Shown piece after piece: positions 1 through 5,673 of a stretch of DNA of 5,673 nucleotides. The stretch's first letter is position 1; every line of letters begins with the position of its first letter. This DNA comes from an uncultured bacterium (GTDB lineage: Bacteria; Chloroflexota; Anaerolineae; JACIWP01), in NCBI GenBank assembly GCA_903872005.1, contig CAIQJD010000288.1, positions 1 through 5,673 of the forward strand. The letters run 5' to 3'. The notes beneath the pieces were generated by a model. The model was not told where the DNA came from. It made no database searches and was given only the letters and a program-made list of their open reading frames with translations. Position numbers and translations under genes: made by a program.

Positions 1-1658
1 TCCCCGAAGCCAGCGATGCGCGCCGCGTCATCACTCAGGATATCCGTAATGAGGTATGCCGTCTGTGGCGAAATGACCTGCGCCGTCGGACCGCCGCTCC
101 ACACACGCAGGGACCGCCCCTCGCCATCTTCGATGCGCCGCACGGCCACCGGCTCGACGCGCCGGCCGCCAGCCGCCAGGCCGGCATACGCCGTGCTCAG
201 CTCCAACAGGCTGACCTCGCCGCCGCCCAACGTGAGGGACAGACCATACCGTTCCGCCCCCTTGAAGCTGCTCAGGCCAAACTGGCTGGATAACTCCGCC
301 AGACGTTCCACCCCGATGTGATCCAGCGTCTTCACCGCCGGCACGTTGAATGACGATGCCAGCGCTTGCCGCGCCAACACTGGCCCATGATATAGCAGAT
401 CGTAGTTCTGCGGGACATACGGGAGACCCTCTTTGGTCATGAACGTCGTCCGCACATCCAGCAGCATCGTCGCCGGCGTATAGTCCGCCTCGAAGGCGGC
501 CGCATAGGTGAACGGCTTCAGCGATGAGCCGGGCTGGCGCAGCGCCAGGGCCCCATTCATCGCGCCGTTGATGCGCGCGTCGAAGTAATCCGGGCTGCCC
601 AGCATGACCAGGATCTCGCCGCTCGCCGGCTCCAGCGCCACCAGCGCAGCGTTATCCACGCGGCGGTGCAACGCGGCATCCTCGCCATCCTTGCGGTTCA
701 GTTCCGTCAGCCGGCGGCGCACGATCTGTTCCGCCGCGTGCTGCATATCCAGATCGAGGGTCGTGTAGATACGCAGATTCCCGTCTCGCAATCGCTCCAC
801 GCCCAATTCGCGCTCCACGAGGTCGGCCACGTACGCGGCGAAATGCGGCGCTTCTACGGGGAAAGGAGAAGCGGCAAAGTGCAGCGGCTCGCCGGCCGCC
901 AGATCGGCTTCGGCCGGGGTAAGATAGCCGCGCCGAACCATCAGATCCAGCACCACCCGCTGCCGGCGCAGCGCCGAGTCCAAATGCGTGAACGGGTTAT
1001 GCAGCGCCGGCGATTGGATCAGGCCGGCCAGCAAGGCGCACTGCGCCAGATCCAATTGGTCGGCCGGCAGTCCAAAATAGGCTTGCGCCGCCGCTTCGGC
1101 CCCAAAGGCATAGTTGCCGAAGTAGGTCTGATTCATATAGAGGGCGAGAATCTCGTCTTTGCGGTAGCGCGCCGAAAGCCGCACGGCCAACGTCGCTTCA
1201 CGCGCCTTGCGTACCAATGTCTGGTCATAGCGCTCCGCCGGCTCCATCAGCAAATTGCGCGCCAATTGCTGCGTGATCGTGCTGCCGCCGGCCACCACCT
1301 GGCCGGAGCGCAAGTTCAACCATGCCGACCGCAAGATGCCGCGCAGGGAGAACCCGACATTGTAGTAGAAGCCGTCGTCTTCCGTGGCGATTATCCCCTG
1401 GCGCAGCGCGAGGGGGATCGCATCCAGCGAAAGGGGCGCGTGCTTGCCGGCGCTGGCGTCCACCATCTCGAATAGCAGTCGCCCTTGACGATCATAGATA
1501 TAGGAACTGGGGATGAAGAGACGATCAACGAGACGGTCAATGGCCGGCAGGCCGGCCACGGCGCGCCCATACCAGATCAGGCCGGCCGCGCCGACGATGA
1601 CGAGGATCACCAACATGCCACACGCCAGCCATCGCACCCTACCACGCATCCACTTCAC
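1..1658 (-). CDS. Class A penicillin-binding protein (glycosyltransferase + transpeptidase), 3' end outside window
   Basis: This is a bifunctional peptidoglycan synthase of the PBP1A/PBP1C type. It polymerises lipid II and cross-links stem peptides at the outer face of the membrane. I translated 552 codons by hand; the frame is open to the left edge. A short basic N-terminus precedes one membrane segment (about residues 10-30). The GT51 domain follows: TEDDGF with catalytic Glu93, GGSTITQQ at 124-131, the RKARE basic motif at 150-154, and KDEILALYMN at 168-177. The penicillin-binding domain shows SSLK (nucleophile Ser378, Lys381) and the SFN motif at 436-438. The KTG motif should lie beyond the window, so the gene is cut by the window, not broken. 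I chose the GTG at 1658 because GGGAGG (1665-1670) sits 6 nt upstream of it; the ATG at 1649 would leave 15 nt. The first GT motif has Asn100 where the family usually has His. The domain call is secure. Assignment to PBP1A or PBP1C is not, because the C-terminus is missing. Confidence 0.95.
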   Translation of the reverse strand, partial: MKWMRGRVRWLACGMLVILVIVGAAGLIWYGRAVAGLPAIDRLVDRLFIPSSYIYDRQGRLLFEMVDASAGKHAPLSLDAIPLALRQGIIATEDDGFYYNVGFSLRGILRSAWLNLRSGQVVAGGSTITQQLARNLLMEPAERYDQTLVRKAREATLAVRLSARYRKDEILALYMNQTYFGNYAFGAEAAAQAYFGLPADQLDLAQCALLAGLIQSPALHNPFTHLDSALRRQRVVLDLMVRRGYLTPAEADLAAGEPLHFAASPFPVEAPHFAAYVADLVERELGVERLRDGNLRIYTTLDLDMQHAAEQIVRRRLTELNRKDGEDAALHRRVDNAALVALEPASGEILVMLGSPDYFDARINGAMNGALALRQPGSSLKPFTYAAAFEADYTPATMLLDVRTTFMTKEGLPYVPQNYDLLYHGPVLARQALASSFNVPAVKTLDHIGVERLAELSSQFGLSSFKGAERYGLSLTLGGGEVSLLELSTAYAGLAAGGRRVEPVAVRRIEDGEGRSLRVWSGGPTAQVISPQTAYLITDILSDDAARIAGFG

Positions 1659-1664
1659 GCTACG

Positions 1665-1670
1665 CCTCCC
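1665..1670 (-). promoter_or_regulatory. Ribosome binding site that selects the GTG start of the penicillin-binding protein
   Basis: The minus strand reads GGGAGG, then six bases, then GTG AAG TGG ATG. Spacing is ideal for the GTG at 1658 and long for the ATG at 1649, so the protein probably begins three residues earlier than an ATG-only call would give. Confidence 0.6.
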
Positions 1671-1691
1671 AGGCGAATCTGGGGCCTCGCG

Positions 1692-1722
1692 CTCGCCGAC
1701 CCCCTGGCGGACGCCAGGCGAG
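1692..1722. repeat. Inverted repeat / hairpin with 7-bp core arms
   Basis: The core is CCTGGCG (1703-1709), GA, CGCCAGG (1712-1718), a perfect 7-bp inverted repeat whose tightest turn would open to a 4-nt loop. Outer arms CTCGC (1692-1696) and GCGAG (1718-1722) can also pair, with an internal bulge. It lies about 70 nt past the stop of the M24 gene. It could be a Rho-dependent or structural 3' end, or an operator for the next gene. The absence of a T-tract argues against a classical terminator. Confidence 0.4.
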
Positions 1723-1789
1723 TGCGATACCCCTGCATAGCAGACGCCGACCCAGGCGGGAGGGTTCCCCTGGCCGGCGCATCTGATCG

Positions 1790-2974
1790 CTACACCTCGA
1801 CGACCATCGGGGCGTGCGTCAGCCGCTCCGGTCGGCCGGATGTGACCAGATAGTTATCCTCCAGGCGGACGCCGCCGAGGCCAGGCACGGTGAAGATGAT
1901 CTCCAGCGCAACCACACTGTTTGCCATGAACCGCTCATCGCGAAGGGTCGCCGGCATCGCCTCAATCTGCTCTGTGGATGCCAGGAAAATGGGGTAAGTA
2001 TCATCATACAGGCCAATGCCATGCCCATCACCGGCATAGTAAGGCTCGAAACGCGAGCCGCGCACCACCGCCGCGCCGGCCCGCATCAGCTCGCCGGCCG
2101 TCACGCCTTCCGTCACCGCGTCCGCGGCCGCCTGCAACGTCCGCTGCGCCAGATCGAAGACCTCGCGCTGGTCTGCGCTCGCTTTGCCGCAGACGAAGCT
2201 GCGCGCGATATCGCCGGCATATCCACGGTAGACCGGCGTGAAGTCGGTCACCACCAGATCGCCGGCCTGGATGACGCGATCGCTGGGGGCCGTCATCCAG
2301 CGTTCGGCCTGCGGCCCGCTGCTCATCAACGTCTTCCACCAGAAGCAATCCGCGCCGGCATACTTCATCGCGAACTCGGCGCGCGCTGTCAACTGCCGCT
2401 CCGTGACGCCGGCTCGCAAGGCATCCATCGTCGCCTGCACGCCCAGGTCCGCAAGCTGACAGCCCCGCCGCAGCAGGTCTATTTCCAGCGCATCCTTCAC
2501 CATGCGCGCCTTTTCCAGCGCGCTGCTCACGTCCACGACCGTTGCGCCGGCCTGCGCCAGCGGGATGCCCACGGCCGCCGGCAGGTTGCGCCCACTGACG
2601 CCCACGCGTGGCCGTTCCCGGCCGCAAAGCTCCTGCACGCGCTTCAGCGCCATGCCGGCGAACTCCTCCGCCGTCGTCAGGAAGGGATGCTCCGCCGGCA
2701 GCTCCATCGGCTCCAATCGCGGAACCCAGCTATCTTCTTTCGCCCGCTCAAGCTCCGATGCCGTGACCCACGCCGCGCAATCCTTTTCCGTGACGATGAC
2801 AAAGCCCATGTAGCGGCTGTACAGGTTCGTGAGATAGTAGAACCCGTAGTCCACGCCCTGCGGCGCGTCCGCCTGATAGCTTGCCAGAAGCAGCGCGTCC
2901 AGGTGATGCTCCGCCAGGAGCCGGCGAGCCTTGTCCAGGCGTCCGCTCAGAATCGCGTTCGAATCCATCCTCAT
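1790..2974 (-). CDS. M24 family 'pita-bread' metallohydrolase (Xaa-Pro peptidase/creatinase superfamily), atypical active site
   Basis: The 394-aa protein has the usual two-domain layout: a creatinase-type N-terminal domain (about residues 10-150) and the M24 catalytic domain (about 155-385). All five dinuclear metal ligands are visible: Asp244 (VVTDF), Asp255 (GYAGDIARSF), His318 (GHGIG), Glu358 (VALE) and Glu372 (RLEDNYLV). M24 includes Xaa-Pro aminopeptidases, prolidases, creatinase and ectoine hydrolase. The two histidines usual in the peptidases appear replaced: Met227 after SGPQAERW, where peptidases have His, and Asp325 in GLYDD, where they have GLxxH. It may therefore be a non-peptidase hydrolase, or an enzyme with an altered substrate. 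The ATG at 2974 follows GAGGAGG by 5 nt. It is the last gene of the five-gene unit, 39 nt after the activation-domain gene. The fold call is firm; the substrate is unknown. Confidence 0.9.
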   Translation of the reverse strand: MRMDSNAILSGRLDKARRLLAEHHLDALLLASYQADAPQGVDYGFYYLTNLYSRYMGFVIVTEKDCAAWVTASELERAKEDSWVPRLEPMELPAEHPFLTTAEEFAGMALKRVQELCGRERPRVGVSGRNLPAAVGIPLAQAGATVVDVSSALEKARMVKDALEIDLLRRGCQLADLGVQATMDALRAGVTERQLTARAEFAMKYAGADCFWWKTLMSSGPQAERWMTAPSDRVIQAGDLVVTDFTPVYRGYAGDIARSFVCGKASADQREVFDLAQRTLQAAADAVTEGVTAGELMRAGAAVVRGSRFEPYYAGDGHGIGLYDDTYPIFLASTEQIEAMPATLRDERFMANSVVALEIIFTVPGLGGVRLEDNYLVTSGRPERLTHAPMVVEV

Positions 2975-3013
2975 CAGGGCCTCCTCAGCCTTCTGCCTGC
3001 GGCATCCTCGGCC

Positions 3014-3712
3014 TCACGCCGCATCCACGTCGTTGGGCGAGCTTTTCCGGCGCCAGCACGAATCCTGCAGCGCGCACCAGTGACACTGAGCGCCCACCGT
3101 CGAGTCATCATAGCCCGCCCCGATGCCCACCAGCGTAGACGACGATTTCTGCGGCACGAGCATGCAACTGCTCGTCAAAGAGACGCCGATCTCCTGCGCC
3201 GGGATCAGCGGGAGCAGGTCCTTCTGGCCGCGCGTCGGCCAGCCCATGGGCGAGCCGGGGTAGACGCTGAGACTGACGCCCCAACCCTTCTCGGTCGCCG
3301 TATCTTCAATCAATTTGCGAATGCGCGCCCCGGCTTGCCCCACGGCCACCACGCCGGCGCAATCCAGCATATACCCGCGCAGCGGATCCACGCCGGCCAT
3401 CAGTCGGCGCACTTCAGCATCCAGCCGCGGCCCGATGGTATGCACTTCCGCGAAAATCATCTCGGCGCCGGCGGTCAGGTCGGCGCGCGCTCCCAGCCGC
3501 AATCGGATGCCGCCATCCAGCAAGAGTTCCTCGCCCTGCACGCCCTCGCTCTTGAACACACTATAGGCGACCTGCGGCTCCGCCAGTTCCAGAGCGCGTT
3601 CAATCGCCCAATCGGCAATTTCCACGACTGCCGGCTTCGGATCCCGCAACGATTGCCGGCGCAGCACTTCCTCCCGCGAGATCTTGATGGGAAAATCACG
3701 TAGTACAGGCAT
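3014..3712 (-). CDS. Stand-alone B12-dependent methionine synthase activation-domain-like protein
   Basis: The 232-aa protein has a helical N-terminal part (about 1-60) and a region at about 140-200 resembling the AdoMet-binding activation domain of cobalamin-dependent methionine synthase. Recognisable pieces are YPGS (151-154), a Q-rich helix start near RGQKDLLPLI, IGVSLTSSCML (175-185) and PQKSSSTLVGIG (187-198). In MetH this domain supports reductive methylation of inactive Co(II) cobalamin. Small separate versions occur with corrinoid methyltransferases in anaerobes. The family loop is usually RxxPGY; here Arg is Ser149 and Tyr is Ser154, so AdoMet binding may be changed. A C-terminal C-x2-C-x5-C cluster (Cys210, 213, 219) followed by WRRK could bind metal or an Fe-S centre (inference). 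The start follows AAGGAGG (3724-3730) by 11 nt. No cobalamin-binding domain or methyltransferase is fused to it. The domain resemblance is strong; the partner is unknown. Confidence 0.8.
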   Translation of the reverse strand: MPVLRDFPIKISREEVLRRQSLRDPKPAVVEIADWAIERALELAEPQVAYSVFKSEGVQGEELLLDGGIRLRLGARADLTAGAEMIFAEVHTIGPRLDAEVRRLMAGVDPLRGYMLDCAGVVAVGQAGARIRKLIEDTATEKGWGVSLSVYPGSPMGWPTRGQKDLLPLIPAQEIGVSLTSSCMLVPQKSSSTLVGIGAGYDDSTVGAQCHWCALQDSCWRRKSSPNDVDAA

Positions 3713-3752
3713 TCCCCTCAGCCCCTCCTTATGTCAAACCATCTCGGCGCGT

Positions 3753-4943
3753 TCATACCACGCCGGCCTGTCGCAGAGCGCCAATCGCAGCATCATCTCT
3801 GCCCAGATCGCGCAAGATTTCCGCCACATGCTCGCCTAAACGCGGCGGATACCGGCGATACGTCACCGGCGTCCCCGAGTAATGCACCGGATTGGCGATG
3901 GAACGCACGATCCCGATGGCCGGGTGTTCCAGCTCCACCACCACCCCGCGCGCAGCCACTTGCTCATCCCGAAATACGTCATCCACATAGTTGATACGCG
4001 ACGCCGGCACGCCGGCCTCGACCAGCACATCGAGCCATTCCCCTGCATCGCGCGTCGCGAAGACGCCTTGCAGCAAACTGATCAGCTCGCCCCGATGCGC
4101 TTGCCGCGCCGCGTTGTTGGCAAAACGCGGATCATCCGCCACGTTGGCCGGCAATCCCAGCGCCCCACAGAATGCCTTCCACAACTTCTCCGTCCCGACC
4201 GCGACCATCACATATCCGTCACGGGCCTGGAATGGCTGATAGGGCACGATGGAGGGATGGAGATTGCCCAGGCGCGGCGGCCGCCTGTCTGTCGCAAAGT
4301 AGTTCGCCGCCACATACGACAGCCAGGTGATCTGACTATCCAACAAAGCGATGTCCACGAACTGCCCTTCGCCGCTCTGCTGCCGCGCCACCAGCGCGCC
4401 GAGGATGCCGATCACGGCGTACAGGCCGGCCGAAATGTCCGCGATGGCCGTCGGGAAGCGATACGGCTCCCCATCCACCGGGCCGGTCAGGCTCATCGTC
4501 CCGCTCATGGCCTGCGCCAGAATATCGTATCCCGGCCGACCGGCGTATGGGCCATCCATCCCAAACCCGCTGATGGAACAGACGATCAGGCCCGGCTGCC
4601 GGGCGTGCAACGTGGCATAGTCCAGCCCGTTCTTTCGCAAGGACTCCTGACGCGGAATATTGGTAATGAAGACATCCGCGCCGGCCAACAGATCGCTCAT
4701 GATGGCCTGGCCCGCCGGCGCGCCAATATCCAGGGTCAGGCTGCGCTTGTTGCGATTGCAGCACAGGTAATAGGCGCTCTCGCCCTCCAGAAAGGGCGGC
4801 CCCCAGCCCCGCGACTGGTCGCCGGCGCCAGGTGGCTCAATCTTGATGACGTCCGCGCCCATATCGCCGAGCAACATCGTCGCGTACGGGCCGGCCAGCG
4901 CCTGCGTCAGATCAACGATCTTGATGTGTTGTAGTGGCAACAT
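3753..4943 (-). CDS. Family III CoA-transferase (CaiB/BaiF, formyl-CoA transferase type)
   Basis: The enzyme moves CoA between acyl carriers through an aspartyl-CoA thioester intermediate and acts in the cytosol, usually to activate a carboxylic acid for breakdown. The 396-aa length is normal. Visible landmarks in order: IKIVDLTQALAGPYA (8-22), GADVIKIEPPGAGD (29-42), NRNKRSLTLD (63-72), SGFGMDGPYAGRPGYD (125-140), the catalytic Asp169 in TAIADISAGLYA, HPSIVPYQPF (229-238) near the active-site loop, DPRFANNAAR (271-280) and PPRLGEHVAEIL (366-377). The ATG at 4943 is 6 nt after the upstream stop. Only a weak GAGTGA stands before it, which suggests translational coupling to the upstream gene. 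Family members act on formate/oxalate, carnitine, bile acids, succinate/benzylsuccinate, mesaconate and others. Nothing here selects one of these. Confidence 0.95.
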   Translation of the reverse strand: MLPLQHIKIVDLTQALAGPYATMLLGDMGADVIKIEPPGAGDQSRGWGPPFLEGESAYYLCCNRNKRSLTLDIGAPAGQAIMSDLLAGADVFITNIPRQESLRKNGLDYATLHARQPGLIVCSISGFGMDGPYAGRPGYDILAQAMSGTMSLTGPVDGEPYRFPTAIADISAGLYAVIGILGALVARQQSGEGQFVDIALLDSQITWLSYVAANYFATDRRPPRLGNLHPSIVPYQPFQARDGYVMVAVGTEKLWKAFCGALGLPANVADDPRFANNAARQAHRGELISLLQGVFATRDAGEWLDVLVEAGVPASRINYVDDVFRDEQVAARGVVVELEHPAIGIVRSIANPVHYSGTPVTYRRYPPRLGEHVAEILRDLGRDDAAIGALRQAGVV

Positions 4944-4949
4944 ATCGCA

Positions 4950-5267
4950 TCACTCGGCCGAGACGGAGATGGTCGCATCGGCCGGCAAAGCCAGCCCGGC
5001 CGCGACCTCAATAGCCTTGATAATCGCCGATGGCGCCACACAGGCTGTATGAGGCAACTTCTTCGCCGCGCGCAGCGTCCGCGGGCCTTCGCCACGCTGC
5101 GAAATTTCGCCGATGGACTTGACTTCGTGCAGTTCTTCTGCCATCTTCTGCACATCCGGGCAATTGCTTTCTATCTCGATCTTCACTGTCCCGTATGGCT
5201 GATCGGCCACCGCCCGAATCACCACATACATCCCACAGATGCCGGCATTCACTTTCACAGTCGCCAT
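4950..5267 (-). CDS. Small three-cysteine protein, conserved type seen near corrinoid methyltransferases (probably DUF6951)
   Basis: The 105-aa soluble protein has a beta-rich N-terminal half and a helical C-terminal half. Features are NAGICG (7-12), alternating hydrophobics to about residue 33, SNCP (34-37), HTAC (73-76) and PSAIIKAIEVAAGLALP (79-95). Cys11, Cys36, Cys76 and His73 could form a metal or cofactor site (inference). The pattern matches short uncharacterised proteins that I recall beside corrinoid-dependent methyltransferase genes, I believe Pfam DUF6951; I cannot confirm that here. I start it at the ATG at 5267, preceded by AGGGG 5 nt upstream and 8 nt after the stop of the first gene. 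A TTG at 5303 would extend it by 12 residues and overlap the upstream gene, with no conserved sequence gained. No biochemical role is known to me. Confidence 0.8.
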   Translation of the reverse strand: MATVKVNAGICGMYVVIRAVADQPYGTVKIEIESNCPDVQKMAEELHEVKSIGEISQRGEGPRTLRAAKKLPHTACVAPSAIIKAIEVAAGLALPADATISVSAE

Positions 5268-5275
5268 CGGATCCC

Positions 5276-5575
5276 CTATTCCTCCTCGCGCCGAATCTCC
5301 CAAATTGCGATCATCTGCTTCTCGCGGAAGACCGTTTGCACCAGACGCCGGCCCCGCGCCGCCTCTGCGTTCAGCAGCGCCTCCAACGCCCGCACATAGC
5401 GCCCCTCCGAGTCATCGAACATACAGCGCCCATCGCTGTCGCAATACATCACCGGCGTCTCATCCACGGATACGCCGGCCTCCGTGCGCGGCAACGCCGC
5501 GCGCACGTCATCCACATCGTATGTCGTCAACGCGTAGGAATAGCGCCCCTTCGCTTTGCGATCTCCTTCAAACAT
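5276..5575 (-). CDS. Unrecognised 99-aa protein, first gene of the operon
   Basis: I do not recognise this protein. It is charged and soluble, with no signal peptide or membrane segment. It has two cysteines (45 and 51) in YCDSDGRC, an acidic stretch, a helix at about 60-75 (VRALEALLNAEAARG), then a beta-like end, LVQTVFREKQMIAIWEI, and an acidic tail. The helix plus 'LVQ..(I/V)..IWE' ending loosely recalls the C-terminal half of DUF4177-like small proteins, but that is a weak resemblance. The start is the ATG at 5575: GGAGGAGGG ends 3 nt upstream of it and it lies about 37 nt below the predicted transcription start. An in-frame TTG at 5645-5647 is part of the -35 box and cannot be the start. 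Confidence 0.75.
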   Translation of the reverse strand: MFEGDRKAKGRYSYALTTYDVDDVRAALPRTEAGVSVDETPVMYCDSDGRCMFDDSEGRYVRALEALLNAEAARGRRLVQTVFREKQMIAIWEIRREEE

Positions 5576-5589
5576 GTGCCCTCCTCCGC

Positions 5590-5606
5590 ATACCCTATAG
5601 CGGTAT
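5590..5606. repeat. Small inverted repeat in the 5' leader of the operon
   Basis: ATACC (5590-5594) and GGTAT (5602-5606) flank a 7-nt loop that itself contains the palindrome CTATAG. It lies between the predicted transcription start (about 5612) and the ribosome binding site (5579-5587), where an operator or small leader hairpin could act. With five base pairs it may be chance. Confidence 0.3.
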
Positions 5607-5618
5607 CCTGCGTCAAGC

Positions 5619-5647
5619 ATATTAGCATCAGATGAACCGATTGTCAA
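5619..5647 (-). promoter_or_regulatory. Sigma70-type promoter of the five-gene operon
   Basis: On the minus strand a perfect -35 box TTGACA (5642-5647) is separated by exactly 17 bp from a -10 box TAATAT (5619-5624, four of six consensus positions). Transcription would start near 5612, giving a 5' leader of about 37 nt that holds a strong Shine-Dalgarno sequence. This is the only good promoter I see in front of the minus-strand genes. A second TTGAC copy at about 5613-5617 has no properly spaced -10. Confidence 0.75.
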
Positions 5648-5673
5648 GCGTCATCAATTCCGGTATAATCACA

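Larger units (their letters stand above)
1659..1789. other. Intergenic spacer between the M24 hydrolase gene and the penicillin-binding protein gene
   Basis: These 131 nt hold no gene. They contain two inverted repeats (1692-1722 and 1752-1773) and three copies of CCAGGCG (1669, 1715, 1752). No run of T follows either hairpin in the minus direction, so I cannot call an intrinsic terminator. The best promoter candidate for the downstream gene is TGCTATGC on the minus strand near 1733-1740, which has no recognisable -35 box. Readthrough from the upstream operon is possible. Confidence 0.6.

Noticed and set aside
666..1475. A 269-codon open frame on the plus strand
   Set aside because: It is antisense to the penicillin-binding protein gene, whose minus-strand translation shows all glycosyltransferase motifs. 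The plus-strand product is compositionally a shadow.
1814..3703. A 629-codon open frame on the plus strand
   Set aside because: It lies antisense to the M24 and activation-domain genes and crosses the spacer between them. It is rich in Arg, His, Ala and Gln with no domain pattern, as expected for the complement of GC-rich genes. The minus-strand frames carry clear family motifs.
3732..3737. A TTGACA on the minus strand just upstream of the activation-domain gene
   Set aside because: Only about 20 nt separate it from the start codon, most of them ribosome binding site, and no -10 box is present.
3882..4934. A 350-codon open frame on the plus strand
   Set aside because: It is antisense to the CoA-transferase gene, which has a complete set of family motifs on the minus strand.
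5268..5303. An N-terminal extension of the three-cysteine protein from a TTG at 5301-5303
   Set aside because: It would overlap the upstream gene by 28 nt, and the added residues (MGDSARGGIGDP) look like translated leader containing the ribosome binding site.
5576..5647. An N-terminal extension of the first operon gene from a TTG at 5645-5647
   Set aside because: The TTG is part of the -35 box and lies upstream of the predicted transcription start. The ATG at 5575 has a strong ribosome binding site.

Overview
The window is GC-rich (low sixties percent by eye) and reads as bacterial. Every gene I can support lies on the minus strand, so transcription runs from the right end to the left. No gene here fixes the taxon. 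The GC content, the extreme density of GCCGGC, a corrinoid-activation-type gene and a bifunctional penicillin-binding protein would fit a Chloroflexota (Anaerolineae/Caldilineae-like) genome, but that is inference, not identification.

Layout in transcription order. A strong sigma70-type promoter (TTGACA, 17 bp, TAATAT) lies at 5619-5647. It is followed by five closely spaced genes with gaps of 8, 6, 40 and 39 nt: (1) an unrecognised 99-aa protein, 5276-5575; (2) a 105-aa protein with three cysteines, resembling small conserved proteins I recall from corrinoid methyltransferase neighbourhoods, 4950-5267; (3) a family III (CaiB/BaiF, formyl-CoA-transferase type) CoA-transferase, 3753-4943; (4) a 232-aa protein with a stand-alone domain resembling the activation (AdoMet-binding) domain of B12-dependent methionine synthase, 3014-3712; (5) an M24 'pita-bread' metallohydrolase of the Xaa-Pro peptidase/creatinase type, 1790-2974. 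A 131-nt spacer with hairpins but no T-tract follows. The last gene is the N-terminal 552 codons of a class A penicillin-binding protein that runs off the left edge.

Taken together, the five-gene unit looks catabolic. It combines a hydrolase that has all its metal ligands but lacks both usual catalytic histidines, a CoA-activating enzyme, and two small proteins of kinds found with corrinoid methyl transfer. No corrinoid protein or methyltransferase is encoded between the promoter and the end of the unit, so any corrinoid partner must lie elsewhere. The substrate cannot be read from the sequence. The penicillin-binding protein is a housekeeping cell-wall gene and probably unrelated.

I saw no tRNA, rRNA, CRISPR array, insertion sequence or attachment site.
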